Source: Cereibacter sphaeroides
Lineage (GTDB): Bacteria; Pseudomonadota; Alphaproteobacteria; Rhodobacterales; Rhodobacteraceae
Direction of reading: 5' to 3'
DNA: 64,000 nt
NCBI GenBank assembly: GCA_003243455.1
Contig: QFQS01000001.1
Coordinates: 1,054,001 to 1,118,000 of the forward strand
Below, piece by piece: positions 8,185 to 16,967 of this stretch; the first letter of the stretch is position 1, and each line of letters opens with the position of its first letter. The translations under genes were made by a program, and so were the position numbers. The notes beneath the pieces were generated by a model. The model ran no database searches. It saw nothing but the letters and a program-made list of their open reading frames with translations, and was not told the origin of the DNA.

Positions 8185-8580
8185 GCGCGGATGGCCTGTA
8201 AGCCGGGTTCTGTCCAAGGGGTTGCCCCCTCTGGATGACCATTCCTCTCGGCCCGCCGTTACCGACGGGTTCCAGCTGCCAACCCGGGTCTCTGGGCTGA
8301 AGCATCCCTGCGGCGGTATCGCTTGCGCGACCGGCCCCGCGTGAGACCCCTATTCGGCATTGCTCCGGGTGGGGCTTGCCTTGCCGTCCCGGTTGCCCGG
8401 ACCGCGGTGGGCTCTTACCCCACCGTTTCACCATCACCCCGAAAACTCGGGGCAGACTCATCTCTGTGGCGCTTTCCCTCGGGTTGCCCCGGCCGGGCGT
8501 TACCCGGCACCCTTGCTTCATGGAGCCCGGACTTTCCTCGAAGGGGCGAACCCCGTCGCGGTCATCCGGCCATCCGCGCA
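8185..8580 (-). ncRNA. rnpB: RNase P RNA (M1-like catalytic RNA)
   Basis: On the minus strand the conserved 5' core GAGGAAAGTCCGGGCTCCA (8521-8539) is present, with the universal 3' segment AACCCGGCTTACAG near 8196-8210. The 5' GCGCGGATGGCC and 3' GGCCATCCGCGC ends pair to form helix P1, which fixes the boundaries to within a few bases. The length of about 396 nt fits the ancestral type A RNA of alphaproteobacteria. It processes tRNA 5' ends with RnpA. Open reading frames on either strand here are artefacts. Confidence 0.96.
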
Positions 8581-8586
8581 AGGCAG

Positions 8587-8615
8587 CGCCTAAACCTGTG
8601 CTCCGCTTGCGTCAA
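8587..8615 (-). promoter_or_regulatory. Possible rnpB promoter
   Basis: TTGACG (8615-8610), a 17-bp spacer and TAGGCG (8592-8587) lie on the minus strand, ending 6 bp before the inferred RNA 5' end. The -35 hexamer is inside the 3' end of the amidase gene. The -10 match is poor. Confidence 0.4.
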
Positions 8616-9267
8616 CCGGAAACCGGCGGGCGAGGTCCGCAACGATTCCCATGTCTCGCGCATCCAGCGGCCCCTTGGCCCAGGGCCGGAACCGCAGCCT
8701 TACTGCCGCCAGCAGTACGTCGATCTTCGCTTCGCGATAGCCAAAACTCCGCGCCATGCCAGCGAAGCGCACCGGATCAACCTCTGCCTCGCCCTCTGCG
8801 GGCCAGACCGATAACCCCGCCAGCGCCAGCCGGCGCCAGTCGAACCGCGCACCGGGGTCGATCTTGCGTTCAGGCGCCATGTCGGAATGACCGATCACCC
8901 TCTCCAGAGGTATCGACCAGCGTAACACGATGTCGGCCAGCAAGGCTTCCAGAGCCGCTATTTGCCGGGCGGAAAACGGGGCAGCACCGCCATTGGCGAG
9001 TTCGATCCCGATTGATCGAGAGTTCACGTCGGTGACGCCGCCCCATCCCCCGGCCCCTGCGTGCCAGGCCCGCGCCTCTTCCGGCACCAGCGACCAGACC
9101 TCTCCATCCTCGCCGATCAGGTAATGCGCCGATACCTCGGCCACAGGGTCGGACAGTCGCGCCAACGCCTCTGCGGCACTGGCCATCGCGGTGTAATGAA
9201 TGACGATCAGATCGGGCTTGGCACCCTCACGCCTTTCCCCGAAATTCGGCGAAGGGTGGTCGCGCAT
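8590..9267 (-). CDS. AmpD-like N-acetylmuramoyl-L-alanine amidase
   Basis: A 225-residue zinc amidase of the Amidase_2/AmpD type that cleaves the bond between N-acetylmuramic acid and L-alanine in murein or recycled muropeptides. Zinc-site residues visible are H24 in LIVIHYTAM, H127 in VIGHSDMAP and D137 in KIDPG, with the catalytic K135. There is no signal peptide, which favours a cytosolic AmpD-type recycling role. I start at ATG 9267 (MRDHPSPNFGERR), as in homologues; the longer frame to 9366 overlaps the upstream lipoprotein gene. The stop lies 10 bp before the RNase P RNA. Confidence 0.9.
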   Translation of the reverse strand: MRDHPSPNFGERREGAKPDLIVIHYTAMASAAEALARLSDPVAEVSAHYLIGEDGEVWSLVPEEARAWHAGAGGWGGVTDVNSRSIGIELANGGAAPFSARQIAALEALLADIVLRWSIPLERVIGHSDMAPERKIDPGARFDWRRLALAGLSVWPAEGEAEVDPVRFAGMARSFGYREAKIDVLLAAVRLRFRPWAKGPLDARDMGIVADLARRFPVDASGAQV

Positions 9268-9271
9268 CAGC

Positions 9272-10105
9272 CTACTGTAGGGCGCTGCGGAACGGTGCCG
9301 GATCCCACGCACAGGCAAAGCCGTCCCCGTCAGGGTCCAGCCCCTTGGGATCGCGATCCGGCCCACCGGAATTCAGGAAAGCCTCCTGCGCCAGATCGGG
9401 CGAGCGATAACGTTTGCAGGCCGCCTCAGGCGAGTTCAGCCGGATGGAAGAGCGGCTGTAGATTCTCTCTCCGACCGCGTTGCGCGTGTTGATGGCATAT
9501 TGCGCGATGTTCGGCCCGGTATCTCCGGGGCGTTCGGGCACCGCCGTAGGCTCGATCACCGTGTACTGCGCCTTGTTGCGCGCGATACGCTGGGCATCGC
9601 TTTCGATGGTTTCGCGCGACGAGACCGCGTTGAAATCCTGCTCGTCCGAGATGCCACCGCTGTTCCCGCCATTCATATGGACCAGTTCGCCCGTCTGCAC
9701 CTGAATGTTGGCAGGCGCATCGCCGCGCGGGCGGTCCGCCTGCAGCGTTTCACCGCCGCCGATCACCGCGCCATAGGGGCTGCCCTGCGGCACAGGCGCG
9801 CTGTAAGGCTGCACGACACCTGTCGCGGGCGGGGGCGCCGACAGGTTGGTAGCGTTCAGCGGAGGCGTGACGCCACCCTCCGCCGCGTCGATGGCGGCAC
9901 TGGCGCGTGCAGGGTCGAACCCCTGCTGCGGCACCTGTTGCGACGGGATGGGCAACCCCCGCAGCTGCGCCTCACGATCAGCGGCATAGCTGTTGTAACT
10001 GTCGAAACCATCGGATTCCGGCACTTCCGGCGCACAGGCCGCAAGGGAAACCAGCACAAGGGCACAGCCAGCAAGACGCATCTTCGTATTCATCCTGAAA
10101 GACAT
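9272..10105 (-). CDS. Lipoprotein with Excalibur-like C terminus
   Basis: A 277-residue exported protein. The N terminus has a lipoprotein signal (MNTKMRLAGCALVLVSLAAC), with acylation expected at the Cys before APEVP. The middle is Pro/Gln/Gly-rich and probably disordered. The last 80 residues contain SPEAACKRYRSPDLAQEAFL and end DPKGLDPDGDGFACAWDP, resembling the calcium-binding Excalibur motif DxDxDGxxCE with the final Glu replaced. Envelope localisation is inferred; the function is unknown. ATG at 10105 is 11 bp after the gatA stop and is preceded by AAGGGCGG. It probably belongs to the gatC-gatA transcription unit. Confidence 0.75.
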   Translation of the reverse strand: MSFRMNTKMRLAGCALVLVSLAACAPEVPESDGFDSYNSYAADREAQLRGLPIPSQQVPQQGFDPARASAAIDAAEGGVTPPLNATNLSAPPPATGVVQPYSAPVPQGSPYGAVIGGGETLQADRPRGDAPANIQVQTGELVHMNGGNSGGISDEQDFNAVSSRETIESDAQRIARNKAQYTVIEPTAVPERPGDTGPNIAQYAINTRNAVGERIYSRSSIRLNSPEAACKRYRSPDLAQEAFLNSGGPDRDPKGLDPDGDGFACAWDPAPFRSALQ

Positions 10106-10116
10106 GGCTGCCGCCC

Positions 10117-11601
10117 TTACCACCATTTTTCCGGCTTGGCCACAAAACCGGCGGCGCGCTCCAACACGGAGGCGTGATTGAGCAGGTCGCCCTCTTCCCA
10201 GGGCCGCCCGATCAGTTGCAGCCCCATCGGCAGCCCCTTGCGGTCCAGCCCCACCGGCACGGCGATGCCGGGCAGTCCGGCCAGGTTCACCGTCACCGTA
10301 AAGACGTCGTTCAGATACATCTCGACCGGATCGGCATTGGCCATCTCACCCAGCCCGAACGCGCTCGACGGCGTGGCGGGCGTCAGAATCGCGTCCACAC
10401 CCTCGGCAAAGACGTTTTCGAAGTCGCGCTTGATCAGCGCGCGTACCTTGCGGGCGCGGTTGTAATAGGCGTCGTAGAACCCGGCAGACAGCACATAGGT
10501 GCCGATCATCACCCGGCGCTGCACCTCTTTGCCGAAACCCTCGGCGCGGGTCTTTTCATACATCTCGGTGATGCCGTCGCCCTGCGCCAGCGTGGCGCGG
10601 TGGCCATAGCGCACCCCGTCATAGCGGGCGAGGTTCGACGACGCCTCGGCAGGCGCGATCACGTAATAGGCCGGCAGCGCGTATTTCGTATGCGGCAGGG
10701 TGATATCAACGATCTTCGCCCCCGCATCGCGCATCATCTCGATGCCCTGCGCCCAAAGCGCCTCGATCTCGGCGGGCATCCCGTCCATGCGGTATTCCTT
10801 GGGAATGCCGATGGTACGCCCCCGGATATCCCCGGTAATCGCTGCCTCGAAATCCGGCACGGCGCGGTCGGAACTGGTCGAATCCTTCGGATCATGCCCC
10901 GCCATCGCGCCCAGCAGGATCGCCGCATCGCGGACCGATTTCGTCATCGGCCCGGCTTGGTCCAGACTGGACGCAAAGGCCACGATGCCCCAGCGCGACA
11001 CGCGCCCGTAGGTCGGCTTGATCCCGACCGTCCCGGTAAACGCCGCCGGCTGGCGGATCGACCCGCCCGTATCCGTCCCCGTCGCCGCCAGACACAGGTC
11101 CGCCGCCACCGCCGCCGCCGAGCCGCCGGACGACCCACCCGGCGTCAGCGCCGTATCCTCATTCCCGCGCCGCCAGGGGTTCACGGCATTGCCATAGCAG
11201 GACGTCTCGTTCGACGACCCCATGGCAAACTCATCCATGTTCAGCTTGCCCAGCATCACGGCCCCTGCGGCGAAAAGCTGGCTGGTCACGGTGGACTCGT
11301 ATTCGGGCCTGAACCCCTTCAGGATGTTCGACCCGGCCTGGCTCGGCACGCCCTTGGTGCAGAACAGATCCTTGATCCCCAGCGGAATCCCGCAAAGCGA
11401 GGGCGCCTCGCCCTTGGCCAGCCGACCATCCGCCGCCCGCGCCTGATCCAGCGCGATCTCCGGCGTCTTGTGGACGAAGGCGTTCAGGTCATCGCCCGCA
11501 TCGATCGCGGTCAGACAGGACATGGTCAGATCGACCGCCGTCAGCTCACCCTTGCGCAGCGCCTCGCGCGCCGCAGCAATCGTCAGAGTATTCGCGCTCA
11601 T
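10117..11601 (-). CDS. gatA: Asp-tRNA(Asn)/Glu-tRNA(Gln) amidotransferase subunit A
   Basis: A 494-residue amidase-signature enzyme. It hydrolyses glutamine and supplies ammonia to convert misacylated Glu-tRNA(Gln) or Asp-tRNA(Asn). The Ser-cisSer-Lys triad is visible: the Lys in [12 protein letters not shown] and the two Ser in [20 protein letters not shown] and [15 protein letters not shown]. The length is standard. The start overlaps the gatC stop by 4 bp (ATGA), giving translational coupling. gatB is not adjacent, as is common in this group. The antisense strand carries a 590-codon open frame, which is a codon-bias artefact. Confidence 0.97.
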   Translation of the reverse strand: MSANTLTIAAAREALRKGELTAVDLTMSCLTAIDAGDDLNAFVHKTPEIALDQARAADGRLAKGEAPSLCGIPLGIKDLFCTKGVPSQAGSNILKGFRPEYESTVTSQLFAAGAVMLGKLNMDEFAMGSSNETSCYGNAVNPWRRGNEDTALTPGGSSGGSAAAVAADLCLAATGTDTGGSIRQPAAFTGTVGIKPTYGRVSRWGIVAFASSLDQAGPMTKSVRDAAILLGAMAGHDPKDSTSSDRAVPDFEAAITGDIRGRTIGIPKEYRMDGMPAEIEALWAQGIEMMRDAGAKIVDITLPHTKYALPAYYVIAPAEASSNLARYDGVRYGHRATLAQGDGITEMYEKTRAEGFGKEVQRRVMIGTYVLSAGFYDAYYNRARKVRALIKRDFENVFAEGVDAILTPATPSSAFGLGEMANADPVEMYLNDVFTVTVNLAGLPGIAVPVGLDRKGLPMGLQLIGRPWEEGDLLNHASVLERAAGFVAKPEKWW

Positions 11602-11885
11602 TCGACCACCTTCGGCACTGCAAAGAATCCCTCACGCGCATCCGGCGCGTTGGCCAGAACCTGCGCCTGTATATCTCCGTCCGTGACCACATCGGCCCGT
11701 CGCGCCAGACGCATCGGCGTCACGCTGACCATCGGCTCGATACCGGTCACATCGACCTCGTTCAGTTGCTCCATGAAATCCAGAATACCGGACAACTCAC
11801 CCGCCAGCGCGGGCAGGTCCGCTTCCTCCACCCGGATACGCGCCAGCTTCGCCACCTTGCGCGCCGTGTCGATGTCGATGGACAT
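11598..11885 (-). CDS. gatC: Asp-tRNA(Asn)/Glu-tRNA(Gln) amidotransferase subunit C
   Basis: A 95-residue protein reading [20 protein letters not shown] at the start, with [21 protein letters not shown] in the middle, the standard GatC signature. It wraps around GatA and stabilises the GatAB interface. It is the first gene of the gatC-gatA pair. The 221 bp upstream (11886-12106) hold its presumed promoter and one short hairpin (GAAACGC/GCGTTTC near 12008-12026) but no gene. Confidence 0.96.
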   Translation of the reverse strand: MSIDIDTARKVAKLARIRVEEADLPALAGELSGILDFMEQLNEVDVTGIEPMVSVTPMRLARRADVVTDGDIQAQVLANAPDAREGFFAVPKVVE

Positions 11886-12106
11886 ATGGTCTCCAGTCGG
11901 CCCGGACCGGCCGTCTTTGGGCTTTACAGATCGTGTCGTCGTTTAGACAGACAACCGCCGCGCTGCAAGGCCGCCGCTTAGTCGCACCGCCTAACCGGGC
12001 GGAAAAGAAACGCGACCTGCGTTTCCCCACCCATGTGATACGGCTATCCAAGATCAATGAAAATTCCGGGAGACTACTGGCGACCGTTGGGTTCCACGCC
12101 GGTCGG

Positions 12107-12817
12107 TCACTGAAACTTACGTTTCTTGAATGCGGCCACGTCTTGCACCGTGAGTTTGAACCATTCACCGTTTGCCCGACGATCTGCGAAGCGACGATGC
12201 CAGTAAGCCTCGATGCCGGGCGGATCATCGGTTCGGATCGTGTGGAATAGTTCGGCCTTATCCGGCAAGGAGAAGATGATTTGTTTGAAGCGCCACTCCA
12301 CGTCATCGCTGCGACCGATTTTGTAGAAGTCGCCAGATTTAATGAGATACACGGAGCCTCCGACAGGCTTCGATGACAGCCGCAGAATAGCTGGCGCCGA
12401 ATTGAGCACGGGAAGCATTGGGGCAATATCGGCGTAAGTCGGGTCTTCATCAGCACGCCTTGCCAAGGCTGCAATAAGCTCTTCGCGTCGTCCGAAGTGA
12501 CGTCTTATCGTCTTTTCATGGGGAATTTCTGGGTTAGATTGACGGTACATTGTCAATTCATGTTTGGTAGGCAGCCGACCGAAATGCCTAATACCAGAAA
12601 TAACGCCATTTAACACTTCTTCAGGATTAATTTTTTCGTTCCAATCGTTTGGCTTAAAACCTGCTTCGGCGAGTGCATCACTCCAGCGCGCCCAGTATCG
12701 GCCGAGGCATTGATGTTCTGCAATGCCCGTCTCTTTGGTAAATAGAATTAGCCCTGGAGCCTGCCCACCATTCGCGGAAGCCAGTCGTCGAATCTCTTGA
12801 AGAATAAACTCTCGCAT
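12107..12817 (-). CDS. GIY-YIG (T5orf172/MUG113-type) protein with homing-endonuclease-associated repeats
   Basis: A 236-residue protein, visibly lower in GC than its neighbours. The C-terminal domain reads GSVYLIKSGDFYKIGRSDDV, with Y157, Y165-KIGR, R176, E203 in IEAYWHRRF and GEWF at 217-220. These are the key positions of T5orf172-type GIY-YIG nucleases. The N-terminal half has two copies (about residues 5-54 and 66-118) of a helical unit resembling the DNA-binding repeats associated with homing endonucleases (ILQEIRRLASANGGQAPG...LGRYWARWSDALAEAG). A DNA endonuclease or repair role is likely but unproven. No good Shine-Dalgarno precedes the ATG. GC content suggests horizontal acquisition. 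Confidence 0.75.
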   Translation of the reverse strand: MREFILQEIRRLASANGGQAPGLILFTKETGIAEHQCLGRYWARWSDALAEAGFKPNDWNEKINPEEVLNGVISGIRHFGRLPTKHELTMYRQSNPEIPHEKTIRRHFGRREELIAALARRADEDPTYADIAPMLPVLNSAPAILRLSSKPVGGSVYLIKSGDFYKIGRSDDVEWRFKQIIFSLPDKAELFHTIRTDDPPGIEAYWHRRFADRRANGEWFKLTVQDVAAFKKRKFQ

Positions 12818-12889
12818 TTGGTTAGAGTAGATGGCTTTCTGACCGAACGAAACTTATCTTCTCGTATGAAGTGCCTAACACCGCACTGC

Positions 12890-13534
12890 CTACACCCGCC
12901 GCTCCATATGTCGCACATAGACCAGGATCATCCACCCCAGCATCACCGCGTTCAGCACATGCCACATCAGATGCGTCCCCGTCGGCCAGAACCCGCACAA
13001 AGGCCCGTCCACCGTCCGAAACACCAGCGACAGCACCAGCGCCCCCGCACCAACAGCCAGGCCCCGCGCCGTCTCCGGGACCTTGCGCCGAAGCAACCAG
13101 GCATAGAACAGGATCAGCACCGGCACCGGCGCATATTGCGCCGAACTGCCGATCCCCGGCACCCGCGCCCATAACGGCACCGTCAAAGCGGCATAGGGAA
13201 CGAAGGCCAGCGTCGCGAGCCCCGCCTGCCAGCCCTTCATCCCCAACATATCCCGGCTGGCCGCGAACAGATAAAGCAAGATGAAGCACAGGATCGGCGT
13301 CACATCCATCAACCCGGTCAACCGGTTGGCGAAGGTATGGAACAGCCCGGACCCGATCCCGATCACCGCCAGCACCACCGCCATCGCCCTCGCCAGCGGC
13401 CACCCGGCCGTCCGCCGCCAGACCAGCGCCGCCGCGATCAGGAAGGCCAGGTTGGTCACGGCATTCCACGGCTCGCCCCACATTCCCGGCGCGATCCTCT
13501 CGCAATAACCATCAACCTGTTCAAACCAGCCCAT
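12890..13534 (-). CDS. Ceramidase-like CREST-family membrane protein
   Basis: A 214-residue protein with about seven transmembrane helices. It has the alkaline ceramidase (CREST superfamily) signature: CERIAPGMWGEPWNAVTNLA at the N terminus, GIGSGLFHTFANRLTGLMDV in the middle and THLMWHVLNAVML near the end. These provide the conserved Ser, Asp and three His that bind zinc. Bacterial members are presumed membrane hydrolases of amide-linked lipids; the natural substrate is unknown. It lies 72 bp downstream of nothing on its own strand and is divergent from the UPF0173 gene, with only 56 bp between the starts. Confidence 0.85.
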   Translation of the reverse strand: MGWFEQVDGYCERIAPGMWGEPWNAVTNLAFLIAAALVWRRTAGWPLARAMAVVLAVIGIGSGLFHTFANRLTGLMDVTPILCFILLYLFAASRDMLGMKGWQAGLATLAFVPYAALTVPLWARVPGIGSSAQYAPVPVLILFYAWLLRRKVPETARGLAVGAGALVLSLVFRTVDGPLCGFWPTGTHLMWHVLNAVMLGWMILVYVRHMERRV

Positions 13535-13590
13535 TTCTTTCCTCGCGCGATGACCTAAAAACCGAACCAGGCAGTTTAGGAGACGTTGTG

Positions 13591-14286
13591 ATGAAAATCA
13601 TCTGGCTTGGCCATTCCGGCTTTCGCATCGAAATCGAAAAGGCCGTGCTGCTGGTCGATCCCTGGCTCGACGGCAACCCGATGTTCCCCGCCGACCGCCG
13701 GGCAGAGGCGCTGAAGGGCGCAACGCACGTCCTGCTCAGCCACGGGCACGGCGACCACACCGGCAGCGCGCTCTCTATCGCCAAGGAACTGAAAATCCCC
13801 CTCGTCGGCATCTATGACCTGGTCAGCTTCTGGTCCAGGCACAACGATGTCCAGGGCATCGGTTTCAACAAGGGTGGCACGGTCGATCTGAACGGTGCAA
13901 AGGTCACGATGGTCACCGCCAGCCATTCCTCATCCATTGAGGGCACCGAAGGCCCCGTCTACGCGGGCCACGAATCCGGCTACATGATCGCGGGCGAAGG
14001 CCACGTCATCTATTTCTCGGGTGACACAGACATCATGGCCGACATGGGATGGATGGCCGAATTGCACCAGCCGGATATTGGCATTCTCTCGGCAGGCGGG
14101 CATTTCACCATGGACATGGCTCGTGCCGCCTGGGCCGCGCGGAAATACTTCAACTTCCGCACCGTGATCCCCTGCCACTACAAGACCTTCCCGCTGCTTG
14201 AACAGAACGCCGACGCGCTTCGGCGCGGCCTGCCGCCGGGCATCCGCGTGGAAGAACCAGATGTGCTGGAGCCGATCACCTTCTAA
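13591..14286 (+). CDS. UPF0173 metallo-beta-lactamase-fold metal-dependent hydrolase
   Basis: A 231-residue hydrolase. The metal motif SHGHGDHTG places H51, H53, D55 and H56 as ligands. Further metal residues come from ASHSSS, FSGDTD and PCHYKTFPLL near the C terminus. This is the UPF0173 family, related to L-ascorbate-6-phosphate lactonase UlaG; the physiological substrate is not known. A GTG immediately precedes the chosen ATG, and TTAGGAGA lies about 10 bp upstream. The stop is 2 bp before the tadA stop, so the genes are tightly convergent. Confidence 0.92.
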   Translation: MKIIWLGHSGFRIEIEKAVLLVDPWLDGNPMFPADRRAEALKGATHVLLSHGHGDHTGSALSIAKELKIPLVGIYDLVSFWSRHNDVQGIGFNKGGTVDLNGAKVTMVTASHSSSIEGTEGPVYAGHESGYMIAGEGHVIYFSGDTDIMADMGWMAELHQPDIGILSAGGHFTMDMARAAWAARKYFNFRTVIPCHYKTFPLLEQNADALRRGLPPGIRVEEPDVLEPITF

Positions 14287-14288
14287 AG

Positions 14289-14744
14289 CTACTCGCGCCG
14301 CTCTGCGAAAAAGCGTTTGAGCAGAATCTCCGCATCCTCCGCGCCGATCCCGTCATAAACCTCGGGCACATGATGGCACTGAGGATGCGAAAATACCCGC
14401 GCCCCGTGCGCGACGCCCCCCGACTTCGGATCGCCCGCCCCATAATACAGCCGCCCGATCCGTGCCGCTGAGATCGCCGCCGCACACATCGGACAGGGCT
14501 CCAGCGTCACGTACAGGTCGTGCCTCACCAAACGCTCCGATCCCAGCGATACGCAGGCCGCCCGTATCGCCAGCATCTCCGCATGCGCCGTCGGATCTCG
14601 CAACTCGCGCGTCCGGTTGCCCGCCTTTGCAACCACAACCCCGTCAGCCGAGACGACAACCGCCCCTACGGGCACCTCACCGCGTTCGGCGGCAGCCCGC
14701 GCCGCCTCCATCGCAAGGTCCATATGACTGCGAAATTGACTCAT
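14289..14744 (-). CDS. tadA: tRNA adenosine(34) deaminase
   Basis: A 151-residue zinc deaminase that converts A34 to inosine in tRNA-Arg(ACG), an essential decoding step. The catalytic motifs are exact: HAE at residues 54-56 and PCPMC with C84 and C87. The start at 14744 has AAGGGGT directly upstream and matches the family length. The 142 bp to the divergent pseudouridine synthase gene contain one copy of the dispersed hairpin element described at 14791-14843, which lies in the promoter region of both genes. Confidence 0.95.
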   Translation of the reverse strand: MSQFRSHMDLAMEAARAAAERGEVPVGAVVVSADGVVVAKAGNRTRELRDPTAHAEMLAIRAACVSLGSERLVRHDLYVTLEPCPMCAAAISAARIGRLYYGAGDPKSGGVAHGARVFSHPQCHHVPEVYDGIGAEDAEILLKRFFAERRE

Positions 14745-14790
14745 ACCCCTTGATGTCAAGCGTATCCCCTGCGCACAAGCCCGTCCTTGT

Positions 14791-14843
14791 TCCTTCTTCT
14801 GTTCACAAATATCCTCCGGGGGTCCGGGGGTGGAAAACCCCCG
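14791..14843 (-). repeat. Dispersed hairpin element, copy A
   Basis: Read on the minus strand: a G5/C5 stem-loop, then GGACCCCCGG, then a fixed tail GATATTTGTGAACAGAAGAA. Two further copies are at 46175-46230 and 54709-54758. The conserved tail is the clearest part; the loop varies. This copy sits between the divergent tadA and pseudouridine synthase genes. Confidence 0.8.
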
Positions 14844-14886
14844 GCCTTCGCCCCAGGCGGTACGCCGCGCCATCAAGGAAACCGCC

Positions 14887-15846
14887 ATGGCCGACACACC
14901 CAAAACCCCCGAAGGCGACCGCATCGCGAAGGTCTTGTCCCGCGCGGGCATCGCGTCACGGAGAGAGGCCGAGCGGCTGATCGAGCTGGGCCAGGTCACC
15001 GTCAACGGCCGCGTCATCACCAGCCCCGCCCTGAACGTGACAACTGCGGACAAGATCACCGTCGCGGGCAAACCTGTCGCCGAACCCGACTCAGCCCGCC
15101 TCTGGCTTTACTACAAGCCCGAGGGGCTGGTCACATCCGCCGCCGATGAAAAGGGGCGCGAGACCGTTTTCGACAACCTGCCCGCCGAGATGCCCCGCGT
15201 CATGTCCGTCGGCCGCCTCGACCTCAACTCCGAGGGGTTGCTGCTGCTGACCAACGACGGCGAACTCAAGCGCCGCCTGGAACTTCCCTCCACCGGCTGG
15301 CTGCGCAAGTATCGCGTGCGGGTCAAGGGCAACCCCGTCGATCCCGATCTGGAACCGCTTCGCAAGGGCATCACCATCGAAGGCGAGAAATTCCAGCCGA
15401 TGATCGTCAGCCTCGACCGTATCCAGGGCGCGAATGCCTGGCTGACCATCGGCCTGCGCGAAGGCAAGAACCGCGAAATCCGCCGCGCCATGACGGCGAT
15501 CGGACTGACCGTGAACCGCCTCATCCGTGTCAGCTACGGCCCCTTCCGGCTGGGCGATCTGCAACCCGGCGACGTCGAAGAGGTGCGCGGCAAAGTCCTG
15601 CGCGACCAGCTTGGCCTTGGACCCACCGACGAGCCGAGCGGCACCGCAAAACGGAAAGCCGCAGGCCAGAAACCCGCCGCGGCCCGCTCCGCAGCAAAGC
15701 CCGATGCCAAACCCAGATCGGCCCCCGACAAGGCCCCCCGACGCAACGCCGCGGCAAAGCCCAAGCCCTTGACCACAAAGCCCGCTTCGCGCGGCACCGC
15801 GAAACCATCGCGACCCCCAGGTCGCCCGCCGCGCCGCAGCGAATAG
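14887..15846 (+). CDS. 23S rRNA pseudouridine synthase, RluB/RsuA family
   Basis: A 319-residue enzyme with an S4 RNA-binding domain at about residues 11-60 (RIAKVLSRAGIASRREAERL) and the RsuA-type catalytic domain. The latter includes the catalytic Asp in VGRLDLNSEGLLLLTNDGEL and the GLREGKNREIRRAM motif. The last 75 residues are Lys/Ala/Pro-rich and probably disordered, a common tail on alphaproteobacterial members. It most likely modifies 23S rRNA like RluB; RluE/RluF-type specificity cannot be excluded. ATG at 14887 has AAGGAAA upstream; the frame from 14830 runs through the hairpin element and is not used. Confidence 0.92.
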   Translation: MADTPKTPEGDRIAKVLSRAGIASRREAERLIELGQVTVNGRVITSPALNVTTADKITVAGKPVAEPDSARLWLYYKPEGLVTSAADEKGRETVFDNLPAEMPRVMSVGRLDLNSEGLLLLTNDGELKRRLELPSTGWLRKYRVRVKGNPVDPDLEPLRKGITIEGEKFQPMIVSLDRIQGANAWLTIGLREGKNREIRRAMTAIGLTVNRLIRVSYGPFRLGDLQPGDVEEVRGKVLRDQLGLGPTDEPSGTAKRKAAGQKPAAARSAAKPDAKPRSAPDKAPRRNAAAKPKPLTTKPASRGTAKPSRPPGRPPRRSE

Positions 15847-15945
15847 TCGCAAACGATCCTCGCAACCGTCTGGCCAGCCATTTCTCCTTCGCCTATAGTC
15901 TGTTCGCGCACAGGAAACAGCTGCCGGCAGGCATGAAGGGGATCT

Positions 15946-16029
15946 ATGTCCGACACGGGTTTGCAAAGGATCGCCTTCTTCCTTCTGCTCGCACTGATCC
16001 TTTATGTCGGTGGCTCGGGGGGCGCGTGA
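15946..16029 (+). CDS. 27-residue membrane peptide coupled to xpaC
   Basis: An ORF of 28 codons (ATG 15946, TGA 16027-16029) encodes a peptide starting MSDTGLQR, followed by a hydrophobic helix IAFFLLLALILYVGG and a short GA-rich end. The stop and the next gene's start share an A (TGATG), so translation is probably coupled. AAGGGGA lies 5-6 bp upstream. The peptide looks like a single-pass inner-membrane miniprotein. No function is known; conservation of a similar peptide before xpaC in relatives would confirm it. Confidence 0.65.
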   Translation: MSDTGLQRIAFFLLLALILYVGGSGGA

Positions 16030-16964
16030 TGGCCCAGCGATACGGCGGCAAATACAGCCCACAGGGCGCGCCGCAATCCGACAACCAGGGTCCGCCCCAG
16101 TTCCAGGGTCGTCGCCGTTCCAAGGTGGGCGGGCGCGTCAACTTCCTGTTTTTCGTGCCCTTCATCTTCGTGGTAAAGGCCTTCACCGCTGCGCCCACCG
16201 CGCTGGCGCTGAACCTTGCGGCCTTCGCCCTGCTGCTTGCCGCCGCCTGGCTGACGCGAGAGGGCATAGTGGCCCAGGAAGCCTATGAGGCGCGCAAGAT
16301 TGCCCGCCGCCCGGCTTTCCCGCGCAAGATTTTCGGCTCGGTCCTTACAGGCGCGGGTCTTTTCGTCGGTGGCCTTGTCGCGGCACCCGATCTTGTCGCG
16401 CCGACCCTGTTCGGCATTCTCGGGGCCGTCCTGCATTTCGCGGCCTTCGGCGCCGACCCGATGCGCGACAAGGGCGCGGAGGGCATCGACCGCTACCAGA
16501 CCGAACGCGTAACCCGCGCGGTGGATGAGGCCGAACGCTACCTCGCAGGTATGAAGGACGCGATCCTGCGCGCCAACGACCGCGCACTCGAAGCCCGCGT
16601 CGACCGCTTCGCCGCCACCGCCCGTGCGCTGTTCCGCACGGTTGAGGGCGACCCGCGCGATCTGACGGCCGCGCGGCGAGACATCGGCGTATTCCTGATG
16701 GGCGCACGCGACGCCACCGTGAAATTCGCCGACCTCTACGCCCAGACGCGCAGCGCCACTGCGCGCGCGGATTACGAAAGCCTGCTGGACGATCTGGAAA
16801 CCCATTTCCGCGCTCGGACCGCGGCGCTGCTCAGCAACGACCACACCGATCTTGATGTCGAGATTTCCGTGCTGCGCGAACGCCTTCAGCTTCAGAACGC
16901 GCGCCCGCTGCCCGACCCCATTTCCGCTGAAGAACCCATTTCCACTCCGATCAAAAGGGACTGA
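16029..16964 (+). CDS. XpaC family protein (5-bromo-4-chloroindolyl phosphate hydrolysis family)
   Basis: A 311-residue protein with a polar, Gly/Gln-rich first 40 residues, then hydrophobic segments at about residues 40-75 and 95-135. A long helical C-terminal domain follows, with coiled-coil character (DRYQTERVTRAVDEAERYLA...DLETHFRARTAALL). This is the layout of XpaC, a family named from a Bacillus gene that allows X-phosphate hydrolysis, though enzymatic activity is doubtful. XpaC genes are recurrent partners of telA. ATG 16029 overlaps the preceding peptide stop. It is 3 bp from telA. A membrane-anchored partner of TelA is the likely role. Confidence 0.82.
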   Translation: MAQRYGGKYSPQGAPQSDNQGPPQFQGRRRSKVGGRVNFLFFVPFIFVVKAFTAAPTALALNLAAFALLLAAAWLTREGIVAQEAYEARKIARRPAFPRKIFGSVLTGAGLFVGGLVAAPDLVAPTLFGILGAVLHFAAFGADPMRDKGAEGIDRYQTERVTRAVDEAERYLAGMKDAILRANDRALEARVDRFAATARALFRTVEGDPRDLTAARRDIGVFLMGARDATVKFADLYAQTRSATARADYESLLDDLETHFRARTAALLSNDHTDLDVEISVLRERLQLQNARPLPDPISAEEPISTPIKRD

Positions 16965-16967
16965 CCC

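Noticed and set aside
8117..8581. Open frames across the RNase P RNA
   Set aside because: They coincide with rnpB, whose conserved core and pairing ends are clear.
10174..11946. 590-codon open frame antisense to gatA and gatC
   Set aside because: Both sense genes are unmistakable, and the frame is His/Arg/Gln-rich low-complexity sequence as expected from the complement of high-GC third-position-biased codons.
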